From CAYJAY01 sp964368445 (GTDB taxonomy: Bacteria > Bacillota > Clostridia > Oscillospirales > Ruminococcaceae): DNA of 42,056 nt. Shown here one piece after another: positions 32,326 to 40,294 of the stretch. Made by a program: the position numbers and the translations under genes. The DNA is taken from the NCBI GenBank assembly GCA_964368445.1, contig CAYJAY010000020.1, positions 1 through 42,056 of the forward strand, in the 5' to 3' direction. Position 1 is the stretch's first letter, and each line of letters opens with the position of its first letter. A model generated the notes under the pieces. It searched no databases. It was given only the letters and a program-made list of their open reading frames with translations, and had not been told where the DNA came from.

Positions 32326-33492
32326 ATGATAAGTATACTGTCTAAAATATTTATAAAAAACTATAAAGATTATAAAAACCCAAAAGTTCGGGAAAGCTAT
32401 GGCGTGGTTACAGGTGCGCTGGGCATAGTTTTGAATGTTTTTCTTTGCGCTATGAAGTTTTTTGCGGGGGTTTTGAGCGGCTCTATTGCTATAACTGCTG
32501 ATGCGTTTAACAACCTGCTTGACGCCGCGTCTTCGGTCATAACCTTAATAGGGTTTAAGATGGCAAGCAAAAGCGCCGACCACGGACACCCGTTTGGACA
32601 TGGCAGAATTGAATATATTACGGGACTTGTGGTTTCGATGATAATAGTTTTTATGGGTTTTGAAATTGGACTTAGTTCTTTTCAAAAGATACAAAATCCT
32701 ACGACGGTTGAGTTTTCTTTTGTGGCGGTAGTTATCCTTGTTGTTTCGATAGCGGTTAAACTTTACATGGCATACTATAATTTTTTTGTCGGACAAAAGA
32801 TAGAAAGTAAAGCTATTAAAGCTACCGCACTAGATAGCCTTTCCGACTGTGTTTCGACCGCAGTTGTGTTGATAAGCGTTTTGTGTTTTTTCTTGTTTGG
32901 GGTATATCTCGACGGATATGGAGGACTGTTGGTTTCGGTGTTTATTATATACACCGGAATAAAATCTGCAAAAGAGATATTAGCGCCGATTTTGGGAGAA
33001 GCTCCGTCCGAACAACTTATCAAAGAAATTCAAGGGATAGTTATGCAAAATTCCGAGATAATCGGAATGCATGATTTGATTGTACACGACTATGGCCCCG
33101 GAAGAAGGATAATAACGCTTCATGTCGAGGTGGACGGCAAGGGAAGTTTTATAGAATACCACGACATGGTTGACAACATCGAATATAAATTGTCGAAAGA
33201 ATTAAGTTGTGAAGCCACTATCCACATCGACCCTGTAGATGTTGACAACAAGGTTATCGAGGAATGGAAAAAGCTTGTTGGAGGTATTGTAAAATCGATC
33301 GATTACAGCTTAACTATTCACGACTTAAGAACGGTTCCCGGAAAAACACATACAAACATTATCTTTGATGTCGTAACGCCCAAAGGGTTTAAGATGAAAG
33401 ACGAAAAACTTATTAGAGAGATAACGACAAAAATTCACGAGGTGCACTCGGGGTATCATTGTATAGTTAAGATTGATAAAAGTTATATATAA
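32326..33492 (+). CDS. Cation diffusion facilitator family metal efflux protein
   Basis: A 388-residue CDF transporter with about six helices. Metal site residues appear in SIAITADAFNNLLDAASS (helix 2, with N-N-x-x-D instead of the H-x-x-x-D of zinc exporters) and ATALDSLSDCVSTAV (helix 5, D-x-x-x-D). DHGHPFGHGRIEYI is the family loop. This pattern points to manganese or iron rather than zinc, but that is inference. The cytoplasmic domain is long and may contain a second ferredoxin-like repeat. It is the last gene of the EIIC-fkbH-acp run. Confidence 0.9.
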   Translation: MISILSKIFIKNYKDYKNPKVRESYGVVTGALGIVLNVFLCAMKFFAGVLSGSIAITADAFNNLLDAASSVITLIGFKMASKSADHGHPFGHGRIEYITGLVVSMIIVFMGFEIGLSSFQKIQNPTTVEFSFVAVVILVVSIAVKLYMAYYNFFVGQKIESKAIKATALDSLSDCVSTAVVLISVLCFFLFGVYLDGYGGLLVSVFIIYTGIKSAKEILAPILGEAPSEQLIKEIQGIVMQNSEIIGMHDLIVHDYGPGRRIITLHVEVDGKGSFIEYHDMVDNIEYKLSKELSCEATIHIDPVDVDNKVIEEWKKLVGGIVKSIDYSLTIHDLRTVPGKTHTNIIFDVVTPKGFKMKDEKLIREITTKIHEVHSGYHCIVKIDKSYI

Positions 33493-33549
33493 GCTGCGCC
33501 ATAAGTCGAAGCTTATGAAAATACTACAGATTATTTAACATAAATTTTA

Positions 33550-33578
33550 TTGTTTAAAGTTATAACCTGTGTTAAAAT
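33550..33578 (+). promoter_or_regulatory. Promoter for the corA leader ORF and corA
   Basis: TTGTTT, a 17-base spacer and TAAAAT with an upstream TG (TGtTAAAAT, extended -10). The leader ORF begins about 48 bp later. Confidence 0.65.
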
Positions 33579-33626
33579 AAAGTTTAATGGCAATACTAGT
33601 TTTAATATAGTGAAAGGAGCGACACC

Positions 33627-33719
33627 ATGCAGGCAGACCCTTTCGGGCGAAGTATCTACTTTAACAAAAAAATAAAATTTTGGATGTCGCTTGAGATGGA
33701 GATAGGTGGCGTCCGGTAA
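33627..33719 (+). CDS. Probable 30-residue leader peptide upstream of corA
   Basis: A short ORF with a strong AAAGGAG site at 33613-33619, 7 bp before its ATG. It encodes 30 residues beginning MQADPFGRSIYF and ending GGVR. Its TAA (33717-33719) overlaps the AAGGAG site of corA (33718-33723), so a ribosome finishing it would be at the corA start. GCGACA (33619-33624), just at its ribosome site, can pair with TGTCGC (33685-33690) inside the ORF. This layout suggests translational coupling or attenuation controlling corA. I recognise no homologue; it could also be a chance ORF. Confidence 0.55.
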   Translation: MQADPFGRSIYFNKKIKFWMSLEMEIGGVR

Positions 33720-33729
33720 GGAGCTATCA

Positions 33730-34653
33730 ATGATTAACTACTACAGATCGGTTGACGGCAGAATTGTGCAAGCCGAAAGCTGTGAAAAAGGATATTGGGT
33801 TAACGTTGTAAACCCGTCCGAACAAGAGATTGAGTATCTAATCAATCGCTTTGATCTCGACCCAAGCTATATTAGCGCGTCACTCGACGAAGAGGAAAGC
33901 CCACACATCGAGAAAGAACAGGACGATACGCTGATAATTTTGGACACGCCGATGGTTCAACGAAGCGACAACAACGTTATGTACTATACAATTCCTATCG
34001 GAATAATTTCGGCCAGCGAAAACGTTATAACAATCTCTACAAGAGAAAACCCGGTGTTTGATGATTTCATCGAGGGTAAAGCAAAGGATTGCAACACCGA
34101 ATATAAGGCGAAGTTTATCTTTCAAATTATGCTTAAAACCGCGGTAAGGTTTTTGCAACACCTTAAACAGATAGATAAATTGAGTATCTATATTGAAAAA
34201 CAGCTTAGAAAGTCGATGAAAAACAAAGAGCTTATTCAACTTTTAGAACTTCAAAAGTCACTTGTTTATTTTAACACTTCACTTAAAGCGGATGAAATTG
34301 CAATTAAAAAGATTTCGGGCGGAAGATTTATTAAACTTTATGAAGACGACCGCGACTTGTTGGACGATGTTTTAATCGAACTTAACCAAGCCGGCGAGAT
34401 GGCGGGGATATATCTTAACATTCTTTCGGGAACGATGGACGCGTTTGCCTCGGTTATATCAAACAACCTAAATATCGTCATGCGTGTGCTGGCGTCGATA
34501 ACTATCGTAATCTCAATACCTACAATTATATCAAGCTTTTACGGAATGAACGTTTCGATGATACCTATGGGTGTGTTCTGGTTTCCCGTCGTGCTGTCGG
34601 TTGTGACGATGGCTATCGTTGGATTTATCCTTTTTAGGGCAAAGATGTTTTAA
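33730..34653 (+). CDS. corA: CorA-family divalent cation transporter
   Basis: A 307-residue magnesium (or cobalt/nickel) channel. The signature YGMN has GMN at 272-274, at the end of the first of two C-terminal membrane helices; the preceding 240 residues form the cytoplasmic domain with the long stalk helix. I choose the ATG at 33730, six bases after AAGGAG; an upstream in-frame GTG at 33706 would overlap the leader ORF and lacks a site. The outer loop after GMN is SMIPMGVFW without the usual acidic MPEL sequence. CorA pentamers open when cytosolic magnesium is low. A terminator follows directly. Confidence 0.92.
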   Translation: MINYYRSVDGRIVQAESCEKGYWVNVVNPSEQEIEYLINRFDLDPSYISASLDEEESPHIEKEQDDTLIILDTPMVQRSDNNVMYYTIPIGIISASENVITISTRENPVFDDFIEGKAKDCNTEYKAKFIFQIMLKTAVRFLQHLKQIDKLSIYIEKQLRKSMKNKELIQLLELQKSLVYFNTSLKADEIAIKKISGGRFIKLYEDDRDLLDDVLIELNQAGEMAGIYLNILSGTMDAFASVISNNLNIVMRVLASITIVISIPTIISSFYGMNVSMIPMGVFWFPVVLSVVTMAIVGFILFRAKMF

Positions 34654-34658
34654 TTCAA

Positions 34659-34686
34659 AATCTCCGCTAAAAGCGGAGATTTTTTA
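34659..34686 (+). terminator. Terminator between corA and the chromate-type genes
   Basis: AATCTCCGCT, three A residues, AGCGGAGATT, then T residues. The next gene's AAGGAG site begins directly after the T-run, leaving no space for a promoter downstream of it. Confidence 0.88.
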
Positions 34687-34695
34687 AGGAGATAT

Positions 34696-35271
34696 ATGAA
34701 AAAAAAGAAAAATGTTTATCTAACACTCATATCATCAACCTTCTATATAAGCCTTTTGATTATAGGCGGCGGATATGTTGCGATTCCAATGCTTAAAAAG
34801 AAGTTTGTGGACGAGCTTAAATGGGTTGAAGAACAAGAGATGGCGGATTTAATCGCGATTGCCCAATGTGCCCCCGGGGCGGTTATAATTAATTCATCTA
34901 TTCTGGTTGGATACAAAGTCGCCGGTGTTTTGGGTTCGGCGTTTACCGTTGCCGGAATGATTTTGCCGTCGCTTATAATCATATCAATTGTCCAGCTTAT
35001 CTATTCGGAATTCATATCTAATCAATATGTTGTAGCACTTTTTAGGGGAATGAACGCGGCGGTCGCGGCGATGATGATAGACGTTGTTCTTTCGCTTACA
35101 AAAACGGCAACAAAAAGCCTTAATGTTATTTTGACGATAGTCATAACCGCAACGGTGTTTGTGTTGGTGTTTGTTTTTAACTTTAATGCCGCTTATGTTA
35201 TGCTTTGTGCAATAGCTGTTTTCTTTGTTTTTTCGATTGTAATGTTAAGAAAGGAAAAGAATAAGCTATGA
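34696..35271 (+). CDS. chrA: Chromate transporter family, first half-size subunit
   Basis: A 191-residue membrane protein forming a single CHR domain. LLIIGGGYVAIPML and a QCAPGAVIINSSILVGYKVAG stretch are the characteristic family motifs, with five or six helices. Short CHR proteins are encoded in pairs, and the second starts within its stop codon (ATGA overlap). The family exports chromate in some proteobacteria; in anaerobes the real substrate is unknown and may be another oxyanion. It stands directly behind the corA terminator, so it probably depends on read-through of that transcript or an undetected promoter within corA. Confidence 0.88.
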   Translation: MKKKKNVYLTLISSTFYISLLIIGGGYVAIPMLKKKFVDELKWVEEQEMADLIAIAQCAPGAVIINSSILVGYKVAGVLGSAFTVAGMILPSLIIISIVQLIYSEFISNQYVVALFRGMNAAVAAMMIDVVLSLTKTATKSLNVILTIVITATVFVLVFVFNFNAAYVMLCAIAVFFVFSIVMLRKEKNKL

Positions 35272-35834
35272 TAATATTACAGATGTTTTTTGAATTTATT
35301 AAAATCGGAGCTTTGGGGTTTGGCGGTGGATATGCAATGCTTCCGCTTATACAAAGCCTTATAGTAGACGCGAATGGGTGGATAACGGACAGCGAATTTA
35401 TCGATCTTGTTACGATAAGCCAGATGACGCCGGGGCCAATTCTTATTAATTCTGCAACGTTTGTGGGCTCAAAGGTTGCCGGGGTGTTTGGTGGTTTGGT
35501 TGCAACATTGGGTTCGATTTTGCCCTCGTGTGTTATAGTGACTATTCTTGCAATGTTATACTACAAATATCGCAATCTTGCTGTTATACAATATATGTTA
35601 AAGTTTCTGCGGCCGGTTGGAACCGGGCTTATTGCCGCGGCGGGCGGAACAATCTTTATGATGGTGGTTTTTAAAGATGGGGTTTTGTCTGCCGAAAACT
35701 TCGATATTTTTTCGTTTATACTTTGCATTGTTTCTTTTGTTTTGATAAGATTTATAAAAATTAACCCGATGTTTGTTATACTTGGTTCGGGGGCGATTGG
35801 AATAGTTTTGTTTGAAATTTTAAAGTTTGGTTGA
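35268..35834 (+). CDS. chrA: Chromate transporter family, second half-size subunit
   Basis: A 188-residue CHR-domain protein overlapping the first by 4 bp, with GALGFGGGYAMLPLIQ and SQMTPGPILINSATFVGSKVAG. Each half has its own CHR motif, and the two are expected to form a heterodimer of opposite orientation, as in other split ChrA pairs. ATPase or regulator genes are not adjacent. A strong terminator follows. Confidence 0.88.
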   Translation: MIILQMFFEFIKIGALGFGGGYAMLPLIQSLIVDANGWITDSEFIDLVTISQMTPGPILINSATFVGSKVAGVFGGLVATLGSILPSCVIVTILAMLYYKYRNLAVIQYMLKFLRPVGTGLIAAAGGTIFMMVVFKDGVLSAENFDIFSFILCIVSFVLIRFIKINPMFVILGSGAIGIVLFEILKFG

Positions 35835-35844
35835 TCTTTTGTCT

Positions 35845-35888
35845 ACCGTTGGTTGAATTAAGCCTTTTCAACCAACGGTTCGTTTTTA
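35845..35888 (+). terminator. Terminator after the chromate-type pair
   Basis: Perfect 13-bp arms at 35845-35857 and 35867-35879 with a 9-base loop, followed by TCGTTTTT. Confidence 0.88.
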
Positions 35889-35969
35889 TTTTTCCTTTAT
35901 ATTTTATAATATTAATTGTACAAGCAAAAAAAGTTTATCCGACAACTTTACATAAGGAGTGTTTAAATT

Positions 35970-36434
35970 ATGTTACAACAACAAACAGGAAAATTTATAG
36001 CGGAATGTCGCAAACAAAAAGGCCTTACACAAGCACAGTTGGCAGAAAAGCTTGGTATAACAAACCGCGCTGTGTCAAAATGGGAGACGGGAAACAGCGT
36101 TCCCGATGTTTCTTTAATGCTTGATCTTTGTGAAATATTAGGTATTAGTGCGAACGAGCTGTTGTGTGGCGAAAAACTTGATAGTGAACAACAAAAAACT
36201 CAAGGAGAAAAAAATGCTATGCATTTAATGTTTGCTAAAAAAGAACTACACAATATCAGATTTTGCGCAGGGGTGCTGATGTTTGTGGGATTGTTGATGA
36301 TAATTTCGTTCACATCCTTAATGGCTCAAACAGCTTTTGAAAAGATTACGACGTTTTCGATAGGTGCGTTTGCTTGGGGATGTGGCGTTTGGCTTAAAGT
36401 GAAAATAGAAAAGGTTTTACTTAAAATGAAATAG
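35970..36434 (+). CDS. XRE-family regulator with membrane tail
   Basis: A 154-residue protein. Residues 7-62 are a Cro/C1-type helix-turn-helix: FIAECRKQKGLTQAQLAEKL, then ITNRAVSKWETGNSVPDVSL. After a linker to about residue 95, two hydrophobic helices follow (about 97-117 and 126-143) with a short basic end. Such membrane-tethered XRE proteins are common in Clostridia; their targets are mostly unknown. The ATG has an AAGGAG site. The gene has its own terminator and is separate from birA. Confidence 0.88.
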   Translation: MLQQQTGKFIAECRKQKGLTQAQLAEKLGITNRAVSKWETGNSVPDVSLMLDLCEILGISANELLCGEKLDSEQQKTQGEKNAMHLMFAKKELHNIRFCAGVLMFVGLLMIISFTSLMAQTAFEKITTFSIGAFAWGCGVWLKVKIEKVLLKMK

Positions 36435-36448
36435 ACATATAATAACCA

Positions 36449-36499
36449 CGAAACAGTCAACTTAAATTTCTAATTTGAGGTTGACTGTTTCGTTTTTTT
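36449..36499 (+). terminator. Terminator after the XRE gene
   Basis: Perfect 13-bp arms at 36449-36461 and 36480-36492, then seven T residues. The right arm contains the -35 box of the birA promoter. Confidence 0.92.
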
Positions 36500-36508
36500 G
36501 TGTATAAT
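36481..36508 (+). promoter_or_regulatory. birA promoter overlapping the upstream terminator
   Basis: TTGACT (36481-36486), a 16-base spacer and TATAAT (36503-36508). The transcript would start close to the GAGGTGA ribosome site, so the 5' leader is very short. Confidence 0.75.
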
Positions 36509-36527
36509 AAACATTGAGGTGAATATT

Positions 36528-37496
36528 TTGAAAGTTAAAGACAACATACAAGAGATATTATTACAAAAAAAGGGCGAATTTATCTCGGGTAGCGAGATAG
36601 CAAAACAGCTTTCGGTTTCACGAAACGCCGTTTGGAAAGCGATTAAAGAACTTGAAGCTATTGGATACGAGATTGAAAGCGTAAAAAACAAAGGATATAG
36701 GCTTGTCAATGAGGTTGATTTTTTGTCTGTTGATGAGATTAAAAATTTGTTGAAAGACAAACCAATCGACATTATTTTAAAAGAGGAAACAGGCTCGACC
36801 AACGAAGACGCGAAAGCCACATTTTTAAACAGCGAAAACCAATATGCTTTGGTTTTATCAAACAGCCAGAAAAAAGGAAAGGGAAGAAACGGAAAAAGTT
36901 TTTTCTCGCCCAAAAGCGGAATATATATGAGCTTGTGTTTTGCGCCAAAGCTTAAAGCGTATGATGCAACATATCTAACCTCTGCCGCAGGGGTTGCGGT
37001 TTGCGAAGCGTTGAAAGCCGTTTGCAAAATACAGCCAAAAATCAAATGGGTTAACGATATATATTTAAACGAAAAAAAACTTTGCGGAATTTTAACCGAG
37101 GCTTCCACCGATTTTGAAAGCGGAAACCTTCAATATGTCGTTATCGGCATTGGAATTAACTATAGGTTTTCAAGCAAACAACTGCCCGACGAAATCAAAG
37201 AGATTGCAACGTCGCTCTTTGAACATTGCGAACAAACTTTGCCTACACGAAACGTAATTATATCTATGATTGTCCACCAACTTATTGACTTAATCGAAAA
37301 TGAAACCGCACAAAATATAATAAACCGCTATCGTGAGTTGTCGATGGTGGTGGGCAGAAAACTGTTTGTAATAAAAGGGGAAAATGTGGTTGAAGCGGTT
37401 GGAGTTTCAATTGATAAAAATGGTGGATTAGTCGTGAGATATTCTGACGGAACAGGTGAAACGCTGACATATGGCGAAGTTTCGTTAAAACTTTAA
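36528..37496 (+). CDS. birA: Bifunctional biotin protein ligase and repressor BirA
   Basis: A 322-residue protein starting at TTG five bases after GAGGTGA. The N-terminal winged helix spans about 20-60 (GSEIAKQLSVSRNAVWKAIK, IESVKNKGYRL). The ligase domain shows ETGSTNEDAK (88-96), the biotinyl-AMP loop KGKGRNGKSFFSP (116-128), and KWVNDIYLNEKKLCGILTE with active lysine K184. It joins biotin to carboxylase carrier proteins and represses biotin genes when biotin is plentiful. bioY follows 28 bp later, so BirA probably controls biotin uptake and perhaps itself, although I see no clear operator. Confidence 0.94.
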   Translation: MKVKDNIQEILLQKKGEFISGSEIAKQLSVSRNAVWKAIKELEAIGYEIESVKNKGYRLVNEVDFLSVDEIKNLLKDKPIDIILKEETGSTNEDAKATFLNSENQYALVLSNSQKKGKGRNGKSFFSPKSGIYMSLCFAPKLKAYDATYLTSAAGVAVCEALKAVCKIQPKIKWVNDIYLNEKKLCGILTEASTDFESGNLQYVVIGIGINYRFSSKQLPDEIKEIATSLFEHCEQTLPTRNVIISMIVHQLIDLIENETAQNIINRYRELSMVVGRKLFVIKGENVVEAVGVSIDKNGGLVVRYSDGTGETLTYGEVSLKL

Positions 37497-37524
37497 ATAG
37501 TATTTTGAAAAGAGAACTACACAA

Positions 37525-38058
37525 ATGAAACAAAACAAAACAAAAGACCTCGCACTAATCGCTCTGTTTGCTGCGCTAACAGCAATCTGCTCACAGATTT
37601 CCGTGCCGCTTCCGTTCACCCCTGTGCCGATTAACCTTGCTACCGCGGCAGTCATGCTAAGCGGGTTGTTGCTAAAGGGCTTTAAAGGAGCATTTAGCCA
37701 ACTGGTTTACATCGTGCTTGGTGCGATAGGGCTTCCGGTGTTTTCGGCGTTCTCGGGCGGGCTTGGGTGGCTTTTAGGCCCGACAGGCGGTTATATATTC
37801 GGATATTTTTTCATGGCGCTTTTGGTCGGATTAATTGTGAACAACAACGACACAAAACCGGTAGTTGTGGTTGCGATGGTGGTTGGAACACTTGTGTGTT
37901 ACACATTAGGCTCTATATGGTTTATGTATCTCACCCAAAACAACCTAGCTTCCACTCTTATGCTGTGTGTTGTACCGTTTTTAATGGGGGATATCGTCAA
38001 GATATTTGTTTGTTTTTTGGTATACATAAAGTTGAGGGTGCCTTTTAAAAACAGTTAA
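37525..38058 (+). CDS. bioY: Biotin ECF transporter S component BioY
   Basis: A 177-residue membrane protein with six helices. The biotin-binding signature reads PLPFTPVPINLATAAVMLSG and GLGWLLGPTGGYIFGY, both diagnostic for BioY. BioY captures biotin and relies on an EcfA1-EcfA2-EcfT module, which is encoded at 13.4-15.9 kb of this window. It follows birA in the same direction. No biotin synthesis genes are nearby, so the cell may depend on imported biotin. Confidence 0.96.
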   Translation: MKQNKTKDLALIALFAALTAICSQISVPLPFTPVPINLATAAVMLSGLLLKGFKGAFSQLVYIVLGAIGLPVFSAFSGGLGWLLGPTGGYIFGYFFMALLVGLIVNNNDTKPVVVVAMVVGTLVCYTLGSIWFMYLTQNNLASTLMLCVVPFLMGDIVKIFVCFLVYIKLRVPFKNS

Positions 38059-38073
38059 TCAAAAAAATATTTA

Positions 38074-38113
38074 AACGGTCTGTGACGAAACAACAATTTT
38101 GTCACAGACCGTT
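38074..38113. terminator. Bidirectional hairpin between bioY and the LacI gene
   Basis: Perfect 13-bp arms at 38074-38086 and 38101-38113, extended by internal AAA/TTT pairing. T-rich sequence follows only on the minus strand. Confidence 0.7.
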
Positions 38114-38127
38114 ATGATTAAATGATA

Positions 38128-39135
38128 CTATTTATGTGGAACAGACACCGAACATCCCTCTTTAAGCGTAGCGTTAACGCATATAGAAACGTTGTCCCAA
38201 TCCTCTGTTTTTTGTCGCAACAACATTGTTTCGGCGGCTCGTATGCCTATCTTTTCGAGAGGTTGTTCAATTATTGTAAGGGTAGGGGTAACAACCTTGG
38301 CAAGGTCGATGTTGTCAAACCCTATGAACGAAAGGTCGTGTGGCAGATTAATTGAAGTTTCGTTTATCGCTATCATTGCACCAAGTGTCATCTCGTGGTT
38401 GGTTACAAGTGCCGCAGTTGGAGGATCTTTGCGGCTTAACATTTCACTCATTGCGGAGTAGCCACCTTCTACAGTATAATCACTGTAGTAGATTAAATCG
38501 TCAAATGTGCAAAGACCCGCGTTTTTAAATGCGTCGAGATAACCGGCAAGACGTTGTTTTGTTGTGTAGATGTTTTGTGGGCCTAAAACTACACCGATTT
38601 TGGTGTGACCTTTTTGAAGAAGTATTTCTGTCGCGTCGTTTGTCGCTTTGCTGTTGTTTATTACAACGCTGTCTACCTTGTCCGTAAGCTCGGGGATAAT
38701 TCGGTCTAGCGTTATTATAGGAACTTGTTTATTAACCGCCGGAACAAGGTGTCTTCCGTCGACACAGACAGGAACGTTTATAATACCATCCACCATCTTT
38801 GAAAGAAGAAAATGAACCGCTTGACATTCAAGTTGCTCGTCGGTGTGACAGTCGCACACAATGACGCTGTAGCCCTCTTTTCTCAAAACTTCTTCGAGAG
38901 ACGTAATTATCTGTGCCATGAATTGGTTTGCAAGCTCGGGGATAATAACCCCAATCGTTCGGCTTTTGCTACTCTTTAAACCGCGCGCATACTCATTAAC
39001 GGTGTAGTCAAGCTTTTTAATAGCCTCTTCAACCGCAATTCGATTTTTTTCTTTAAGTTTAACGCCGTTGATATACTTTGATATCGTTGCGACACTAAGC
39101 CCGGTTTCTTTAGCAATATCCTTTAATGTTGCCAT
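38128..39135 (-). CDS. LacI-family transcriptional regulator
   Basis: A 335-residue repressor. The N-terminal helix-turn-helix is TLKDIAKETGLSVATISKYI (3-22) with the hinge around 45-58. The periplasmic-binding-like effector domain starts at RTIGVIIPELAN, and GFDNIDLAKVVTPTLTIIEQP is the typical C-terminal part. Effector is probably a sugar or polyol; its identity cannot be read. It is divergent from an aldo-keto reductase, and matching operator sequences occur in front of both genes, so it should repress itself and the two oxidoreductases. Confidence 0.93.
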   Translation of the reverse strand: MATLKDIAKETGLSVATISKYINGVKLKEKNRIAVEEAIKKLDYTVNEYARGLKSSKSRTIGVIIPELANQFMAQIITSLEEVLRKEGYSVIVCDCHTDEQLECQAVHFLLSKMVDGIINVPVCVDGRHLVPAVNKQVPIITLDRIIPELTDKVDSVVINNSKATNDATEILLQKGHTKIGVVLGPQNIYTTKQRLAGYLDAFKNAGLCTFDDLIYYSDYTVEGGYSAMSEMLSRKDPPTAALVTNHEMTLGAMIAINETSINLPHDLSFIGFDNIDLAKVVTPTLTIIEQPLEKIGIRAAETMLLRQKTEDWDNVSICVNATLKEGCSVSVPHK

Positions 39136-39150
39136 TTATTCACTCCAAAA

Positions 39151-39163
39151 TTAAACGTTATAC
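39151..39163 (-). promoter_or_regulatory. Operator in front of the LacI gene
   Basis: The 13-mer TTAAACGTTATAC is the exact inverted copy of 39250-39262, with a central AACGTT as in LacI-family operators. It lies 10 bases after the -10 of the regulator's own promoter. Confidence 0.8.
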
Positions 39164-39173
39164 ATTTTTAACA

Positions 39174-39202
39174 ATAATACCACTGTTTTTTTGTTATGTC
39201 AA
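39174..39202 (-). promoter_or_regulatory. Promoter of the LacI-family gene
   Basis: Minus strand TTGACA, a 17-base spacer, TATTAT. Confidence 0.85.
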
Positions 39203-39216
39203 AGTTGAATTTCTGC

Positions 39217-39245
39217 TTGACAATAACAATATCGAATGATATATT
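39217..39245 (+). promoter_or_regulatory. Promoter of the oxidoreductase operon
   Basis: TTGACA, a 17-base spacer, TATATT. The operator starts 5 bases later, over the expected transcription start. Confidence 0.85.
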
Positions 39246-39249
39246 AAAA

Positions 39250-39262
39250 GTATAACGTTTAA
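39250..39262 (+). promoter_or_regulatory. Operator in front of the aldo-keto reductase gene
   Basis: GTATAACGTTTAA, identical in inverted orientation to the site before the regulator gene. Confidence 0.8.
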
Positions 39263-39285
39263 CTTTTTAACATTTAGGAGGTTTC

Positions 39286-40266
39286 ATGCAACAATTTATC
39301 AAAACACCCCCGATAGGCTTCGGAACTTTCGGTTCAGACAGATATACAAGCGAACAGGTAAAACAAGCGGTTATGACCGCAATCGAGATGGGCTTTAGGC
39401 TCTTTGACTGTGCTTCGGTATATGGAAACGAAAGCGAGATTGGAGAGACTTTTAGCGAGGCTTTTGAAAAAGGAACTGTGAAAAGGGAAGAACTTTTTAT
39501 TACGTCAAAGGTTTGGAACGACAAACATGGAGAAGGCGAAGTTATCGCTTCTTGCAAAAAATCGCTTGCAGATTTAAAGCTTGATTATATCGACCTTTAT
39601 TTTGTGCATTGGCCGTTCCCAAATTATCATGCTCCCGGATGTGACGTTTCTGCAAGAAATCCTGATAGCAGACCGTTTTTCACGGAAGAATTCATGGCGG
39701 TTTGGAAACAGATGGAACAACTTAAACGCGAGGGTTTGGTTAAATATATCGGTATGTCAAACATGACGATACCTAAATTCGAGGCAGTTCTTCCGCTTTG
39801 TGAAATCGCCCCCGATGCCCACGAGATGGAACTTCATCCGGCGTTTCAACAGACAGAACTTTTCGATTACTGTGTAGATCATGGAATTAAACCTATCGGA
39901 TATTGTCCCATTGGGTCTCCGAACAGACCCGAAAGAGACAAAACGGAAAACGATGTTTCGGACACAGAGATGCCAGAAATAAAAGCACTTGCCGAAAAAT
40001 ATTCTATAACGCCGCATCAAGTGTGTATAAAATGGGCTCTTCAAAACGGACAGGTGCCGATTCCTTTTGCAAGTCAAAAGAAAAACATTCAAAGTAATTA
40101 TGATTGTCTTACGATGCCCGACTTTACCGAACAAGAGATGGAAAGTATTAAAAAAGCCGATAAAGATTGTCGTTTGGTTAAAGGGCATGTGTTCCTTTGG
40201 GAGGGCGCTTCGGACTGGAAAGCTCTTTGGGACATGAGTGGAAAAATTAATGGTTGGAACGATTAA
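39286..40266 (+). CDS. Aldo/keto reductase
   Basis: A 326-residue NAD(P)H-dependent TIM-barrel oxidoreductase. The catalytic tetrad is D41, Y46, K75 and H108 (FDCASVYGN, ITSKVWND, YFVHWP). LVKYIGMSN and PIPFASQKKNIQSN (cofactor phosphate-binding region) are also typical. The loop after residue 110 is longer than usual (NYHAPGCDVSARNPDSRPFF), which may shape the substrate pocket. It has an AGGAGG site. The zinc dehydrogenase follows 28 bp later. Both probably interconvert a sugar, polyol or uronate sensed by the LacI regulator. Confidence 0.92.
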   Translation: MQQFIKTPPIGFGTFGSDRYTSEQVKQAVMTAIEMGFRLFDCASVYGNESEIGETFSEAFEKGTVKREELFITSKVWNDKHGEGEVIASCKKSLADLKLDYIDLYFVHWPFPNYHAPGCDVSARNPDSRPFFTEEFMAVWKQMEQLKREGLVKYIGMSNMTIPKFEAVLPLCEIAPDAHEMELHPAFQQTELFDYCVDHGIKPIGYCPIGSPNRPERDKTENDVSDTEMPEIKALAEKYSITPHQVCIKWALQNGQVPIPFASQKKNIQSNYDCLTMPDFTEQEMESIKKADKDCRLVKGHVFLWEGASDWKALWDMSGKINGWND

Positions 40267-40294
40267 TAAATAAAAAATAAGAGGTAAATAAACT

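Noticed and set aside
33620..33720. Known metal riboswitch (M-box, NiCo or yybP type) before corA
   Set aside because: None of the conserved strings of those classes as I remember them is present; the short ORF explains the region better.
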